Positions 51,801-59,985 of a stretch of 64,000 bases of DNA are shown piece by piece (position 1 is the first letter of the stretch; each line of letters opens with the position of its first letter). The notes below the pieces were generated by a model. The model was not told where the DNA came from. It worked only from the letters and a program-made list of their open reading frames with translations, and made no database searches. Origin of the DNA: Prostheceraeus crozeri (taxonomy: Eukaryota > Platyhelminthes > Polycladida > Euryleptidae). The stretch covers positions 218,227-282,226 of the forward strand of contig CAJQUW010007105.1 of NCBI GenBank assembly GCA_907163375.1. Direction: 5' to 3'. The position numbers and the translations under genes are program-made.

Positions 51801-53755
51801 TATGATGCAAAATGCATTATGTTTTTTAGCAAAACACAATTTTGCTCAATGAAAATTCTTATTTGACCTGCAGAAGTTGACATTAATTCATTTACTCACG
51901 GAATAAATTTTAATCCGGTACATGTGTATAGCTGACATGCGTTTTTTGTCCTTCGTGTCGACTCCCGATGACTTACTTTCTCGGTCATCAGCATGCTGAG
52001 ACGCAAGGATTCAATTCTCAACCACCACGTCACAGTGGTTTAGATACATAGTTTTGCGTCAATTTCAGATCTTGCAGAATAGAATATTCTGCGCTTAAAT
52101 TTCAAATGTACGAATATGCACAAAAGTCAAAAATCAAAATCTAATGCCATAGAATTAGGACCAACTGAATAGGAAACCCATTACTAAAATTGATTGCCTA
52201 GTTAGGAAACAGTTTATAGAAGAGAAAACCACGATATTTTTATATCTAAGTTTTGCATCATTTTGATGTAAAATTATGGTTATAATCAATTGTCTTCAAT
52301 ACTGTAAGGCTACATAATGTCAGGGGTATTATATTTCGCGGTTTTGTCAATCTGGTCATTTCGCGTAGAGTAAAAATTCGCGTTTAGTTTTGTTACAGTA
52401 CAGTCTGTTGTAGTGGCTTACACACAGAGCTAATATCAAGAAGAGAGCCAAATCGCCTATTGACGTGAGGCAATTTTTTCCCTGCCGTAAAGAAGCCCTG
52501 CAAATGAGCAAATGGCTCATTAAAGCCCTCGAACACGTTGTAGCTGAAAAACGACACTATAAGCACGGCATGGCGGAAGCCCGGTCTCATGGATGCCCGC
52601 GAAATGAGCAACGCGTGATGATAAACTACTGCATTATGGAGCCTTTGTATGTGCATTGTGTCGTACGCTTGTAATGTGTCTATCATAAAGAATTTTGTAC
52701 ATTTAAAATCTATTTCGATGCCATAGTTTGCTTACTCTATTCCTATGTAGACCTGCACTTACTCGTCATACAGAACCAAAAGAATTTTTAACCTTGGTAT
52801 TTGATTTCGCGTTGTCATCAAACCGAGAAATCCGCGAATTTTAATATCCAGCGAAATTAAATAGCCTTATAGTAATTATTCATTCACGTGCTGTTCTTGC
52901 TTAGCAAGTTTAGACTTTAATATGTTATTTTATTCGATGCGATGTGATCAACATGAAAATTCACTAATATTTTATTCAAAAAATTATTTTCCTTCTCGCC
53001 TACTCTATCCGTCAAAAAAATTGCTTGCCGGCGGCCGACTGGAAAATCATAGCACTATCTTAGAATAACCATGTATCACGGAGGATGTAGGTCAGAGCTC
53101 AGTGTCATTTCTAGCACGAAAGAAATATACTGTTTGTTTGAAGTTAATTTCAACAAGGAGAAATACTTCTTCACAGAAAACCGAATGTGCTTATCGCTTA
53201 TCTCTTAGAAGACCCAAGTGCTGTAATGGATCATTGCCGTATGGTCTAGCGTCAGCATAGTGATCTCATAACAAAGTAATCAAATTTTAACTTCAAAGTG
53301 GTTAATTACGTTTGAAGCAAGTATCTGAAGTCGTAAGCAAATCAACTGCGGCAGACTGCTGATATTGATGGAATAACTTTGATTTGCACGCAAATGCGCA
53401 CTCCTTCAGGGCAATCTAACATTGCAGCAATACCAAGCGTGTCGTTGTTATTAAAAAATTCAAAGAAGTTTATTGCCAAGTAGATTGGATAAACTTGCTA
53501 AAACTGAAATGAGACAAAAAGATTCCTTGTTTTCAATTAATAATAAATGCGTGCCATGCTTGTTACATTGTGCTTTCCGCTAGGAATATATTCCAATTTG
53601 GAGCTTCATTGCATTGCCATCACAGTCTTCGTTATTCTAAATAAATGTGCAATTGAGAAAATTCATTTTCCTTTACAGGTCACAAATTCAGATTTGGACA
53701 CACATTTGGTCAAATAACAAAGAATGCTCGGAGGTTATCTATGTCAGCTCGATAA
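24717..53755 (+). CDS. CIMIP2B: Ciliary microtubule inner protein 2B-like (FAM166B family), spliced over up to 29 kb
   Basis: Exons 36591-36738, 48542-48778 and 53679-53755 join in phase 1 at both junctions and give a contiguous peptide: SPYRLDNTDDNKYQMSG, then YMGFVPRYRFLVGAGYP, then a linker, GIIPNYMGHIPG and HKFRFGHTFGQIT before the stop. This follows the C-terminal half of FAM166B, where SPYSMDD...FMSG, GYVP.ARFLFG and NYGGYVPGYKFQFGHTFG appear in the same order. Family members bind inside the doublet microtubules of motile cilia. The exon at 36591 begins in phase 0; a candidate first exon at 24717-24884 ends in phase 0, and together they give 209 residues against 275 in human. The N-terminal GYTG..P motif of the family was not found, so an exon is missing or the protein is short. 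The two large introns (about 11.8 and 4.9 kb) are full of repeats. Confidence 0.8.
25573..25707. repeat. Foldback MITE or hairpin
   Basis: Arms of about 60 bases pair with few mismatches: ATTATTTAGATTGAAGGATG on the left against the inverse of CATCCTCCAATCTAAATAAT on the right, with GCTACGGTATGAG/CTCATACCGTAGC near the loop of about 16 bases. It ends about 50 bases before the dispersed repeat copy at 25761. Confidence 0.85.
25761..26235. repeat. Dispersed repeat, 475 bp (copy 2 of 2)
   Basis: Near-identical to 21221-21700 in the same orientation. It differs by scattered substitutions and a short deletion near the right end (ATCAAAATATTATC against ATCAAAGTATACTATTATC). Confidence 0.9.
26236..29739. 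other. Probable CIMIP2B-like intron without recognised features
   Basis: AT-rich sequence. The open frames at 26689-27009 and 27894-28196 have no motifs or splice support. Confidence 0.45.
29742..30172. mobile_element. 431-bp MITE with CACTGTAAAC ends and TA duplication
   Basis: Inverted ends CACTGTAAACCGTTGACCGA and, read inward, CACTGTAAACCGTTGACTGA, continuing with CAATT. Flanked by TA at 29740-29741 and 30173-30174. TA target and CACTGTAAA-type ends suggest a Tc1/mariner-mobilised MITE. The interior is AT-rich with repeated ACCGAC and CCTACAA words. Confidence 0.85.
30589..30729 (-). pseudogene. Non-LTR retrotransposon C-terminal coding fragment
   Basis: The minus strand reads YSWKDCIKRDLESKEEDWRA, then AKDRLKWQQIVKHASKG and a stop. 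It matches the conserved tail of LINE polyproteins, where RW.DC...DL....W...A.DR..WR..V precedes the stop codon. Only about 47 codons survive. Confidence 0.75.
32470..32640. repeat. Cluster of CAAGAT words with a 27-bp palindrome
   Basis: 32474-32500 is a perfect inverted repeat, CAAGATATCTTAC T GTAAGATATCTTG. Further CAAGAT or its complement occurs at about 32556, 32571, 32585 and 32606. Similar CAAGATGT words recur at about 33883, 33903 and 44319. The origin is not recognised. Confidence 0.6.
33203..33493 (+). CDS. Hypothetical single-exon open frame
   Basis: The frame from ATG 33203 gives 96 residues, polar and lysine-rich, with a protein-like run (LGEDFENMRKEEELMLRSGF, then LPHFVVWDNSVQPPAVF and KKKRKFRSL). 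I do not recognise it. It lies in the intron before exon 36591. It could be a retrocopied gene piece, an exon of an unrelated transcript, or chance. There is no clear promoter. Confidence 0.25.
   Translation: MFAKSGKIESSKKIPSFCPSTGLNQKTLGEDFENMRKEEELMLRSGFKNTRENMQGTLPHFVVWDNSVQPPAVFQTGKKKRKFRSLTHVYLSRALL
33494..36590. other. Intron stretch without recognised features
   Basis: AT-rich sequence upstream of the CIMIP2B-like exon at 36591. No transposon end or coding motif was recognised. Confidence 0.45.
36591..36738 (+). CDS. CIMIP2B: CIMIP2B-like exon
   Basis: Acceptor TCATTTTCAG, donor GGTAAGT with GT at 36739. It encodes RSFYRPRQRATAISAHPKF and ends SPYRLDNTDDNKYQMS plus one base. SPY.xD...K..MSG matches FAM166B just before its second GYxGxxP repeat. 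Confidence 0.85.
36739..38475. other. Intron stretch without recognised features
   Basis: First part of the long intron after exon 36738. No supported feature. Confidence 0.45.
38476..39262. mobile_element. hAT-type non-autonomous element (copy 2), mostly uninterrupted, right end lost
   Basis: Begins CAGGGATGTGGAGTCC and follows copy 1 (14886-18548) throughout, including CCTACATCATAGATCA and AACTCGCGGCTCCTCCCATC. It lacks the two insertions of copy 1 (14972-17691 and 18145-18349). It ends in a short expansion of GACTCC units at about 39238-39262 without the terminal CATCCCTG, so no target duplication can be read. Confidence 0.88.
39263..40673. other. Intron stretch without recognised features
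   Basis: AT-rich. No coding or transposon motif recognised. Confidence 0.45.
40674..41288 (+). pseudogene. Non-LTR retrotransposon reverse transcriptase C-terminal region
   Basis: The first frame reads ISFLGLAVTKDLPWKPYIQS, AAQRIGSLYRASSYLPP, a stop, then LRPLVEYCCHLWAGAPQTHL. A frameshift near 40950 leads into ASKLQPVSVRRDVASLSLFY, RYYFGRSS, KPKIFSISTRRAN and LFVRTAQLWNQLP. This order (FLG, W..Y, SLYR, RP.vEYC..lW, LFYRYYFG, TA.LWN.LP) is the thumb and C-terminal region of animal LINE reverse transcriptases. With one stop, one shift and no catalytic palm it is dead. The coding tail ends at about 41288. Confidence 0.88.
41362..41401 (+). other. Hairpin in the probable 3' end of the LINE remnant
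   Basis: ACCCCTAGC and GCTAGGGGT flank a loop of about 22 bases, followed by GAAAATTCTGTAAAAAAAAA. A hairpin and A-rich tail downstream of the coding end fit a LINE 3' terminus, which some LINE RTs recognise. This is an inference from position. Confidence 0.45.
41520..41714. repeat. Foldback MITE, about 195 bp
   Basis: TTGTAGCTGAAAAAGGTTAA at the left end pairs with the inverse of GTCAACCTTTTTCAGCTACAA at the right. The arms continue through AAATCTATTTAATGCT and CGGTTTCAGTTGAGGTTA with small bulges and a central AT-rich loop. Confidence 0.85.
42994..43187. repeat. Degenerate palindromic MITE, family with CTCTCTCGATAA and TTGGTCTAT
   Basis: GTGCTCAAGGCCGAACAAAG, CTCTCTCGATAAG and TTGGTCTATTCACAAA on the left are echoed in inverse on the right (CTTAGACCAATAAACAC, TTATCGAGAGATTCC, TGCCTTGAAAC). 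Related palindromes lie at 49544-49756 and 56974-57142. Confidence 0.65.
43188..44893. other. Intron stretch without recognised features
   Basis: AT-rich. The open frames at 44041-44292 and 44420-44882 have no recognisable motifs. Confidence 0.4.
44894..44936. repeat. Tandem duplication of a self-complementary 21-mer
   Basis: GACGTCATAGCTATTATGCTA occurs at 44894-44914 and again at 44916-44936. Each includes a TGACGTCA-like palindrome, and ATAGCTATTATGCTAT can fold on itself. Confidence 0.8.
45086..45186. repeat. Hairpin with about 44-bp stem and 12-base loop
   Basis: ATATGTATCTAAAGAACAAT pairs exactly with ATTGTTCTTTAGATACATAT around the loop TCGACGCATCGC. Pairing continues outward through ATTGAAATTATCATATTAT with few mismatches. 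Size and shape resemble either a small palindromic MITE or a microRNA-type precursor; sequence alone does not decide. Confidence 0.75.
46001..47905. mobile_element. Foldback-type element: long inverted arms built of 346-bp tandem units
   Basis: The left arm, 46001 to about 46718, reappears inverted in the right arm, about 46719-47905, at roughly 99% identity by eye. Outer ends GTTTGCATTAACTCCAGCAT and its inverse are at 46001 and 47905. Each arm has about 200 unique outer bases, then tandem copies of a 346-bp unit: about 1.4 in the left arm and about 2.7 in the right (matching frames at 46881 and 47227 are 346 apart). Within the units AATTTGCTCGC and GTTAATGCTAACTTCATGGG recur. Long inverted repeats made of tandem subunits define foldback elements. 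There is no transposase inside. The 60- and 107-residue frames repeated in the arms are repeat copies, not genes. It ends about 640 bases before the exon at 48542. Confidence 0.85.
47967..48478 (+). repeat. Dispersed repeat, about 510 bp (inverted partner at 55253-55760)
   Basis: From CCACAGAATTAGATT to GAAGAGACGAC the sequence matches the reverse complement of 55253-55760 at roughly 85% by eye. Shared words include CGTGTCACTTTGCTAGAAGT, GATTCAAAACGATGGCACAT and AATGTTGAACTGGCTGCT. No intact frame or inverted ends were recognised. The copy stops only about 60 bases before the CIMIP2B-like exon, so it supplies DNA close to the splice acceptor. Confidence 0.85.
48542..48778 (+). CDS. CIMIP2B: CIMIP2B-like exon (core repeat motifs)
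   Basis: Acceptor TTAACTTGCAG, donor GGTGAGT with GT at 48779; phase 1 at both ends. It encodes YMGFVPRYRFLVGAGYPILT, a linker with LTDPISTEMVPSLQLPRL, and IIPNYMGHIPG. Both GYxGxxP-type motifs of the family are present. Confidence 0.92.
49544..49756. repeat. Palindromic MITE related to those at 42994 and 56974
   Basis: AAAGAGTTGCTTTTCTCAAT and TTTTTGGTCAGTAAATCACA on the left are echoed in inverse by TGCGATTTATTGACCAAAAA and ATCGAGAACGCAACTCTTT on the right. Confidence 0.7.
52322..52870. repeat. Possible degenerate inverted-repeat element with TTTCGCG words
   Basis: The left side has TATTTCGCGG, CATTTCGCG and AATTCGCGTTTA. The right side has the inverse pattern (GATTTCGCG, CCGCGAATTTTAAT, GCGAAATTAAAT). 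Symmetry is weak, and the limits are approximate. Confidence 0.35.
53679..53755 (+). CDS. CIMIP2B: CIMIP2B-like last coding exon
   Basis: Acceptor TTCCTTTACAG. The first two bases complete the glycine of HIPG, giving GHKFRFGHTFGQITKNARRL and MSAR before TAA at 53753-53755. KFxFGHTFG matches the end of FAM166B, so this small exon is well supported despite encoding only about 24 residues. Confidence 0.9.
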
Positions 53756-55252
53756 CGGGTCAAACATCAAGACTTTTACTTTGTAGTGAATCCTTTCAAC
53801 TTTCCAATTCCTTGTGTTACGGATGAATGTATTACATTGTAAAGAAAGATTTCCCGGATAAGAAACAAACTCTTATGTATATAGTCTCCAGCAGAGATAT
53901 TCGGTGATGATTGATCACACGTTGATCAAATAATGATTGGAAAATATTTCCGCTTTCTCTATGTACCAATGAAACAATCAATGTACATTTCTTTATTTGT
54001 AGAAACTTGATTTCCAAATGATTGTACTGTTTCTTTAATAAAGCGTGCAATTTGAATTCACAACTTTTGAAAAAAATAGTTTGATGCAGAGATGTAATTA
54101 AGGAATATCCGAAGTGAAATTAATAAATAGGCGTTTATTCAGAAAATGTTCTTCAAAGTAAGCAAATAGAATCATCCTTTGGCGAGAGATACTCAGAGTT
54201 AAGAAAGCGTGGGATACATTTCTTTTTGTGCAAAGCTGAAAAACTACATAACCTTAAGACTGCTTATTGAAATCTATTTAAGTTCATCCAATGTCATCAG
54301 CAACTGATAGTTAGAGCAACAGAGAAGGGGTAGCAAGTTTTAGATAAATTTCCTGTCAATAATCTGACTTTTGTAGACTTTTGTCGCACGTTCAAGTTTC
54401 GTGTAAATATCAAAAGAAAATCTGAAGCAGTTCCGATGACAACATCCTGGCCCATGTTTGAATTTGATTTGATATGATATAGATTTATGTTGATTTTGAT
54501 AGGGATAACTTGATTTGTCTTTAACGTTTTTCGATTACTAGCTCAATTTTTAAAAAAGATGGCAAGCAATGAAAATCCATTCCCAGCGGACGCAGCGCTG
54601 CGCGTCTCACGTGTCCAGAATTTTCGTTCAGAACCTTAACAAACCTATGAGACTGTTGACACAGACGCGCGGGACCACGCGCGTCTCTGTGTGAAAAAAG
54701 TTCTGTAAAGACGCACGGTTTGCTTACCAGATGTATATTTCCGGATGTATAAAACGGTTTGCTTACCAGATAGGAAAATCCATCCCACGCCAAGCCGCGA
54801 CGCGGCTTTCTCCACCCCTCGCACGGTAACTTGACATCACACAGGTTGCCAGATGTTCGTGCAGAGAAATTACTGACATAGCTATCCGGCAATGCTGACC
54901 TTTGTGAGGACAATTTGAACAAAATGACCATCAAAATCCTTTATCAGTGCACTTTCATACTTTGTCAATCATGAAATTCATTAATGCATTTGGAGATGAA
55001 TGTTGCTTTATTTACTGCAAAACGAGTATCGGAAACGAAGATGAGGAAGTTGTTATTGAACTCAACTTATCTGATAATCTTCTGTAGAGTGATACTCCCG
55101 ATTTCTATAGAATAGACGATGTAAGTTAATAAAGGTCGTTTTGTGTGCTAACTTATGACAAAGTCAATCCGTGCGTCAATTCTAATATTTCATGATCTGT
55201 CACCTGTGCCTTGTTGTCATCCTATGAATGAAAATGTCACAGAATTAGACAG
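53756..55252. other. 3' flank of the CIMIP2B-like gene, including a GC-richer patch
   Basis: Mostly AT-rich. At about 54580-54850 the base content rises, with palindromic words (GCAGCGCTGCGC; ACGCGCGGGACCACGCGCGT) and a direct repeat ACGGTTTGCTTACCAGAT at about 54715 and 54754. This may be a small repeat array. No gene was recognised. Confidence 0.45.
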
Positions 55253-55760
55253 GTCGTCTCTTCTTCTGCTTGACTAGAAAGGAAACATTCGAACATGTAG
55301 CGCTAATGAAATGGCACAATCTGCTGACATAATACCATAGCAATCGAACAATGAGCAGCCAGTTCAACATTAAACACGCCAAATTGTGCGAAGTGTCAGT
55401 GACTGTTATCAGTCGGATCACACAGCGAAGAGACACAGTCAATGTCAAGTTCTACAGAAAAGTTTGTGAACATTTTTTCGTGCGCCTGCTAACTTCTTTA
55501 ATAATGATCGGAGGGCCTAACATTATCGAGGAAACTTTTGCGCAATGATCTGAATTCTACTAATCAGATGGAATCGTGACGATCGGAGCATTTTGAAGGA
55601 ATTCAGAGCAATCCGCAAGCGACGCACGACTATTTTTCCTATCTCTGCAAGGTATTAAAAGTTTCTTTTTGCCCACTTAATAAGTTCTTCCATGTGCCAT
55701 CGTTTTGAATCAGTTTGCACTTCTAGCAAAGTGACACGCATAAACAATATAATTCTGTGG
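55253..55760 (-). repeat. Dispersed repeat, inverted partner of 47967-48478
   Basis: Same element in opposite orientation, about 6.8 kb to the right, beyond the last coding exon. Both copies carry scattered indels, and no common open frame survives. Confidence 0.85.
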
Positions 55761-56973
55761 AAAATGTGTAAATGTTTTGTGCGCAGATGAATCCAATTCT
55801 GTGGATGTGTGTCCTTAAAAACCCCATTCTTTACATATTTGAAATATCAAATGATTAGTTTTCGCAATATTATGTAGTTTATAGCAATCCCCATATCCTA
55901 ACGAATAATTTGCAATGTCAATCACTCAAAAGTATGCTGTACTTCATTTGCAATTAGAAAAAATATCTTTAGGAATGTTGGTCTCTCTCATATGTCTTCA
56001 ATTGTTCGACACTCCTTCAAGCATTACGATGAAGTCATCAAAACGCTACATATCGTTTATTTGATGCAGATCGCAGAATTCTTAGCCGTCTCTGTGGTTG
56101 AAACACACTTCATTCAAAACGAAATTTCACGAAGAAGATGATGGTGGTGTCTATTTTGCAACAAGCAACAATTTATTCTTCTCAAAAATGCTCGTGTGTA
56201 TTGTTGAGTGCGTGACAACAGCCGATTAGCTGATAATTGTGCTGACAGATTGATAAATGACTGAAGTGGATTCCATATTCCCTCAATCATGCGACAAACA
56301 CAACGTACAGATTTCGATACTCAAGAGAATAATTTCTGCAGATTCGGATATACTTGACAAAAATTAACAAGACGGAATGCCTTTTTATCACCATGTCACC
56401 AAATTGACTTTATTTTCTAGATCGCTGGTCGATCAAAACTCATCGGATGATATTGCTCTAAAATAAACTGCCCCTAGCAATACTTCAATTATTCATCAGC
56501 GATTATTCTATTCTCGTCGGATGAAACTTGCAGATAGATATAAGAACCTGATTACATCACACGTTGTTCACGCTCGAAGATCTAATGTAAAATGTGCTTG
56601 TATTTCCTCGAAAATGTGTCGATTAGATATCAATTTCAAGGCTACTCATTATGCTGGAAATGTTGCATCTGATTTCATGAAAATTCTGAAAACTGAGTGT
56701 GTCATTTAACTATCTTGAGAAAATGTCATATAGATGTAATGGTGTCTTGTTTGAGGTCACTCGAATGCAGGTAACACAAGGAATGTGAATATGTTAATTG
56801 TTTAGCAATAAGAAGTGTCCACATCTGTAGTTGCCCCTGTCCATTCCCCTCTTCCGCCCCTCGCCACACGGCTAGGTGGGAACAGACATTTTTACTTTTG
56901 CGCCGCGTCCGGTGTGAATGAACCTTAAATCGACGTAGTTGACCAAGCAGCTAGAGTGATTGGTCACTTTTTT
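55761..56973. other. Intergenic stretch
   Basis: No supported feature. The frame at 56521-56709 has no recognisable motif. Confidence 0.4.
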
Positions 56974-57142
56974 AAAGTGCTCAAGACAAAACAAAGTTTC
57001 CGGACTCTATCGAAGAAATGGTGGTCTATCACAAAACAAGTAAAAGTAAAAAAAGTCATTTTTGCTTTTAACTTAATTTGTGATAGACCAATTAACGTTT
57101 TTTCGAGAGAGTACGGAAACTTTGTTTTGTCTTGAACACTTT
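56974..57142. repeat. Palindromic MITE, best copy of its family
   Basis: AAAGTGCTCAAGACAAAACA, AAGTTTCCGGACTC and GGTCTATCACAAA on the left pair with the inverse of AATTTGTGATAGACC, GAGTACGGAAACTTTGTTTT and GTCTTGAACACTTT on the right. Arms are about 65 bases. Confidence 0.85.
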
Positions 57143-57624
57143 GAAGAAAGCAATAAATCTTAAATTACTAAAATTGCTTGATACAGTGCAAAATATTATT
57201 ACATGCATATTACTACTTGTAATAAACTTGGAATTCAAAGCAAGATACTTCTGCGGACACAAATCAAATTATTAATTCTCGCAAACCTTCCATTCGGTAA
57301 GCTTTCTCAATGCGAAATGGCTTAGGCAAGAAATTCTACACAGTCAGACAGCAACACAGTTCACAGGTCACAAAGAAAGTGTTAATGGATCAATAACGGA
57401 ATGCACGTAAAAACCGTAATTTACCAATTCAATCATGCAAAAGTGATGTAAAATGTATACATTAGAAGAAGATAAAATCGATACGAATTAGAACATTTAC
57501 AAGGTAAAATCAAAGTATACTGTAGCCTACACAAACATATAATACTGTGCGTAAAAAGGAGACAAGCAAAAAAGAAAGATACATAAAAAGGCAAAGAAAA
57601 AATACAAAAAAGGATGGAGAAGCT

Positions 57625-58060
57625 TCAAAACTTCAAGAAATTACTTCTGCCATGACAACCATTCATAATTCGTGTGGGTACTTCGCTTATATAATGAGAT
57701 TCAAGGATCAAACCTTTTTCAAAATTACATAGACCCTTGTGTAACAGACGCCACTGAAATGCAATATTCGCAATCTGATGTTCACTAATAAAATGTTGCA
57801 CAACAGCACTTGATGTATTCTTCTTATCGCCATGTTCAATAATGCGCAATTTAATAATTCTGCTACTTTCTCCTATGTATACTTTGGAACACAAATTACA
57901 GGATATTTCTTAAATTACATATTTTGGAGACAGTCTTTAAAGGTGTTACAATTACTTACACACGTCACACAATTTGCTGGACATGCTTGAACTTCCTCAG
58001 GAGGTTGAAAAATTCTGCGTAATGGTTTACCACAATCGAACCATTAAGTCACAAAATTAG
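57625..58060 (-). pseudogene. Penelope-like element GIY-YIG endonuclease fragment
   Basis: The minus strand gives CSKVYIGESSRIIKLRIIEH, with the YIG half of the catalytic motif and the arginine and EH positions, then VVQHFISEHQIANIAF and GLILESHYIS with the conserved glutamate of the domain. Broken lead-in pieces at about 58060-57900 read RRIFQPPEEVQACPANCVTC, a plausible cysteine-rich linker. Stops and shifts break it. It is a separate copy from the one at 58639-59298. Confidence 0.7.
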
Positions 58061-58638
58061 ACAAACCAGAACGTCTTGTCAAACAAATCCAGGCACTTTC
58101 TTTTATGTGCTTCGTTTACATGAGGTACACGACAAAAAAACTCGGTTATGAAAATCTTTCTCAGCTGTACATACATCAGACTTGGATAAGTAGCGTCTTA
58201 AAGTATCTCTCTGACAAAAATACGAGGATACCCATTATCAAAGAATCAAGTTATTGGTTGGGAAGAGTCAAGATAAATATCGATGTTGATTATAACTTTA
58301 TATTTTCGCAATTAATTTCAATCTTCATTAGAGGATCATCGTCAGGCATAGAAGGAAACATTTACACGCACAAAATTCAAAATTCACATTACATAAAGGG
58401 CAATAAGATATCATGAGTAAGAAATAAAGATGAAAGAGAAGATGAATAGAAATGTGAGTGAGGATGAAACAGATAGTATTGGGCTTCATTTTACCAATAG
58501 CAAAGACAGTAGGAATTGACTGTGATCTGACTAAGTGGAAAAGGAAAAAGGATTAAAGAAGGAGGAAAAGGAAATGAAGCGATGTGAATAATGAAAAAGT
58601 GATGCAGCATGATGGAAAATAGAAAATATTACGCATAA

Positions 58639-59298
58639 CTACACAAAAAGAAAATCTCTGTAAAGTTCGAGCTCAGATTTACCATTGATCTTCGGGTGTA
58701 ATTTGTTGATGAGTAATGCTTCTCGTAGACACAGGTTGGCTTCATCAGAATCTTGGGTTAAAATTGTTGTTGAAAAAAGTGTTGTTTGACAATTTTGAAG
58801 GTGTTTATGATGAAGGTGTACATTTTTTTTTGAAGGTGTACATTGATGAGGTGGAATTTGTGGAATGCTCTCTGCATCTGATGTGGAGTGTTCTTGTGGT
58901 GCTTCCAATGTAGAAGTTCTTACAGGAATCGCATGTTAGTTTATACACCACGTTTTTTCGATAGCAAATTGATTTATCCGTAATGCGGCAATTTTGTAAG
59001 GAGCAAGTTTGAACTGTTTTTCTATTTTTTAAGGCACTTCTCAATGTTCTATTTTTTCTTGTCAATCTGATATTCACATTTTCTCGGCGGAAAACGTTTT
59101 TTAGTTGATTATCAATTTTGTTGGAAACATATGGGAATGGAAAATATAAGAAGTCAGTATGTCTTTTCTTTTTTTCGCACTGCGTTGGACTTTTTTATCA
59201 TTTGACTAGGATAATTATGTTGACGGAGTATTTCATTGAATTCGTTCTCATGTGTTCTTAAAGCTGATTAACCTGCACATCTATTTGTAATTCGTGAC
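58639..59298 (-). pseudogene. Penelope-like element C-terminus with GIY-YIG endonuclease
   Basis: Reading leftward from 59298: a degraded linker (ENEFNEILRQHNYPSKMIKK), an arginine-rich stretch (NIRLTRKNRTLRSALKNRK), then CYRKNVVYKLTCDSCKNFYI with GSTTRTLHIRCREH. VYKL....FYIG is the GIY-YIG pair as it appears in Penelope-like elements. After a frameshift near 58830 the domain resumes with SDEANLCLREALLINKLHPK and a final NGKSELELYRDFLFV. The order linker, CxxC, GIY-YIG and E..LI.K..P.iN fits the C-terminus of such retroelements. The RT is missing. An inverted copy of its first two thirds lies at 59554-59985. Confidence 0.85.
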
Positions 59299-59985
59299 TT
59301 TTCATTAATGATAAAATTTTGTTTTGTGCTTGTGGGTAAATGGGAGTCACAATGCATAAAAATGTCTTTCTTTGCAGATTTTTTGCAGAATTCGAACTGC
59401 GGACGATCATGTAAATTAAGTGTAGCAGTAAAATCAAGGAGACTTATGCTATTATCATCATTCGTCGGAAATTCAATTTCAAAATGGATACTGGGGTGCT
59501 AAGCATTCAGATGCTCTAATAGCAAGCAAGTGTTCTCTATGTTTTTCACGAGTGTCACGAATTACAAATAGATGTACAGATTAATCAGCTTTAAGAACAC
59601 ATGAGAACGAATTCAATGAAATACTCCGTCAACATAATTATCCTAGTAAAATGATAAAAAAAGTCCAACGCAGTACAAAAAAGAAAAGACATACTGACTT
59701 CTTATATTTTCCATTCCCATATGTTCCAACAAAATTGATAATTAACTAAAAAACGTTTTCCGCCGAGAAAATGTGAATATCAGATTGACAAGAAAAAATA
59801 GAACATTGAGAAGTGCCTTAAAAAATAGAAAAACAGTTCAAACTTGCTCCTTACAAAATTGCCGCATTACGGATAAATCAATTTGCTATCGAAAAAACGT
59901 GGTGTATAAACTAACATGCGATTCCTGTAAGAACTTCTACATTGGAAGCAGCACAAGAACACTCCACATCAGATGCAGAGAACAT
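58865..59985. repeat. Head-to-head inverted duplication, arms about 433 bp, spacer 255 bp
   Basis: 58865-59298 and 59554-59985 are reverse complements at about 97% by eye (for example GATTATCAATTTTG against CAAAATTGATAATTAAC, and one extra T in TGTTTCCAAC). The shared sequence is the linker and first part of the Penelope GIY-YIG domain. The spacer 59299-59553 is unpaired. The transcript would fold into a long hairpin. Confidence 0.92.
59554..59985 (+). pseudogene. Inverted partial copy of the Penelope GIY-YIG region
   Basis: The frame from 59773 repeats NIRLTRKNRTLRSALKNRK and VVYKLTCDSCKNFYIGSSTR, then ends at REHQVNAD, where homology to the left arm stops. It lacks the second half of the nuclease domain. 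Confidence 0.85.

Larger units (their letters stand above)
48779..53678. other. CIMIP2B-like intron
   Basis: AT-rich sequence with several TAGGCCTAC words near 49000-49260, a palindromic MITE at 49544-49756 and a possible TCGCG-rich element at 52322-52870. Otherwise nothing recognised. Confidence 0.5.

Noticed and set aside
52393-52686. 97-residue minus-strand and 69-residue plus-strand frames
   Set aside because: Lie inside a TCGCG-rich repeat-like stretch; no motif on either strand.
54521-54934. 137-residue minus-strand frame over a GC-richer patch
   Set aside because: Composition explains the open frame; arginine and cysteine are scattered without motif, and short direct repeats lie within.
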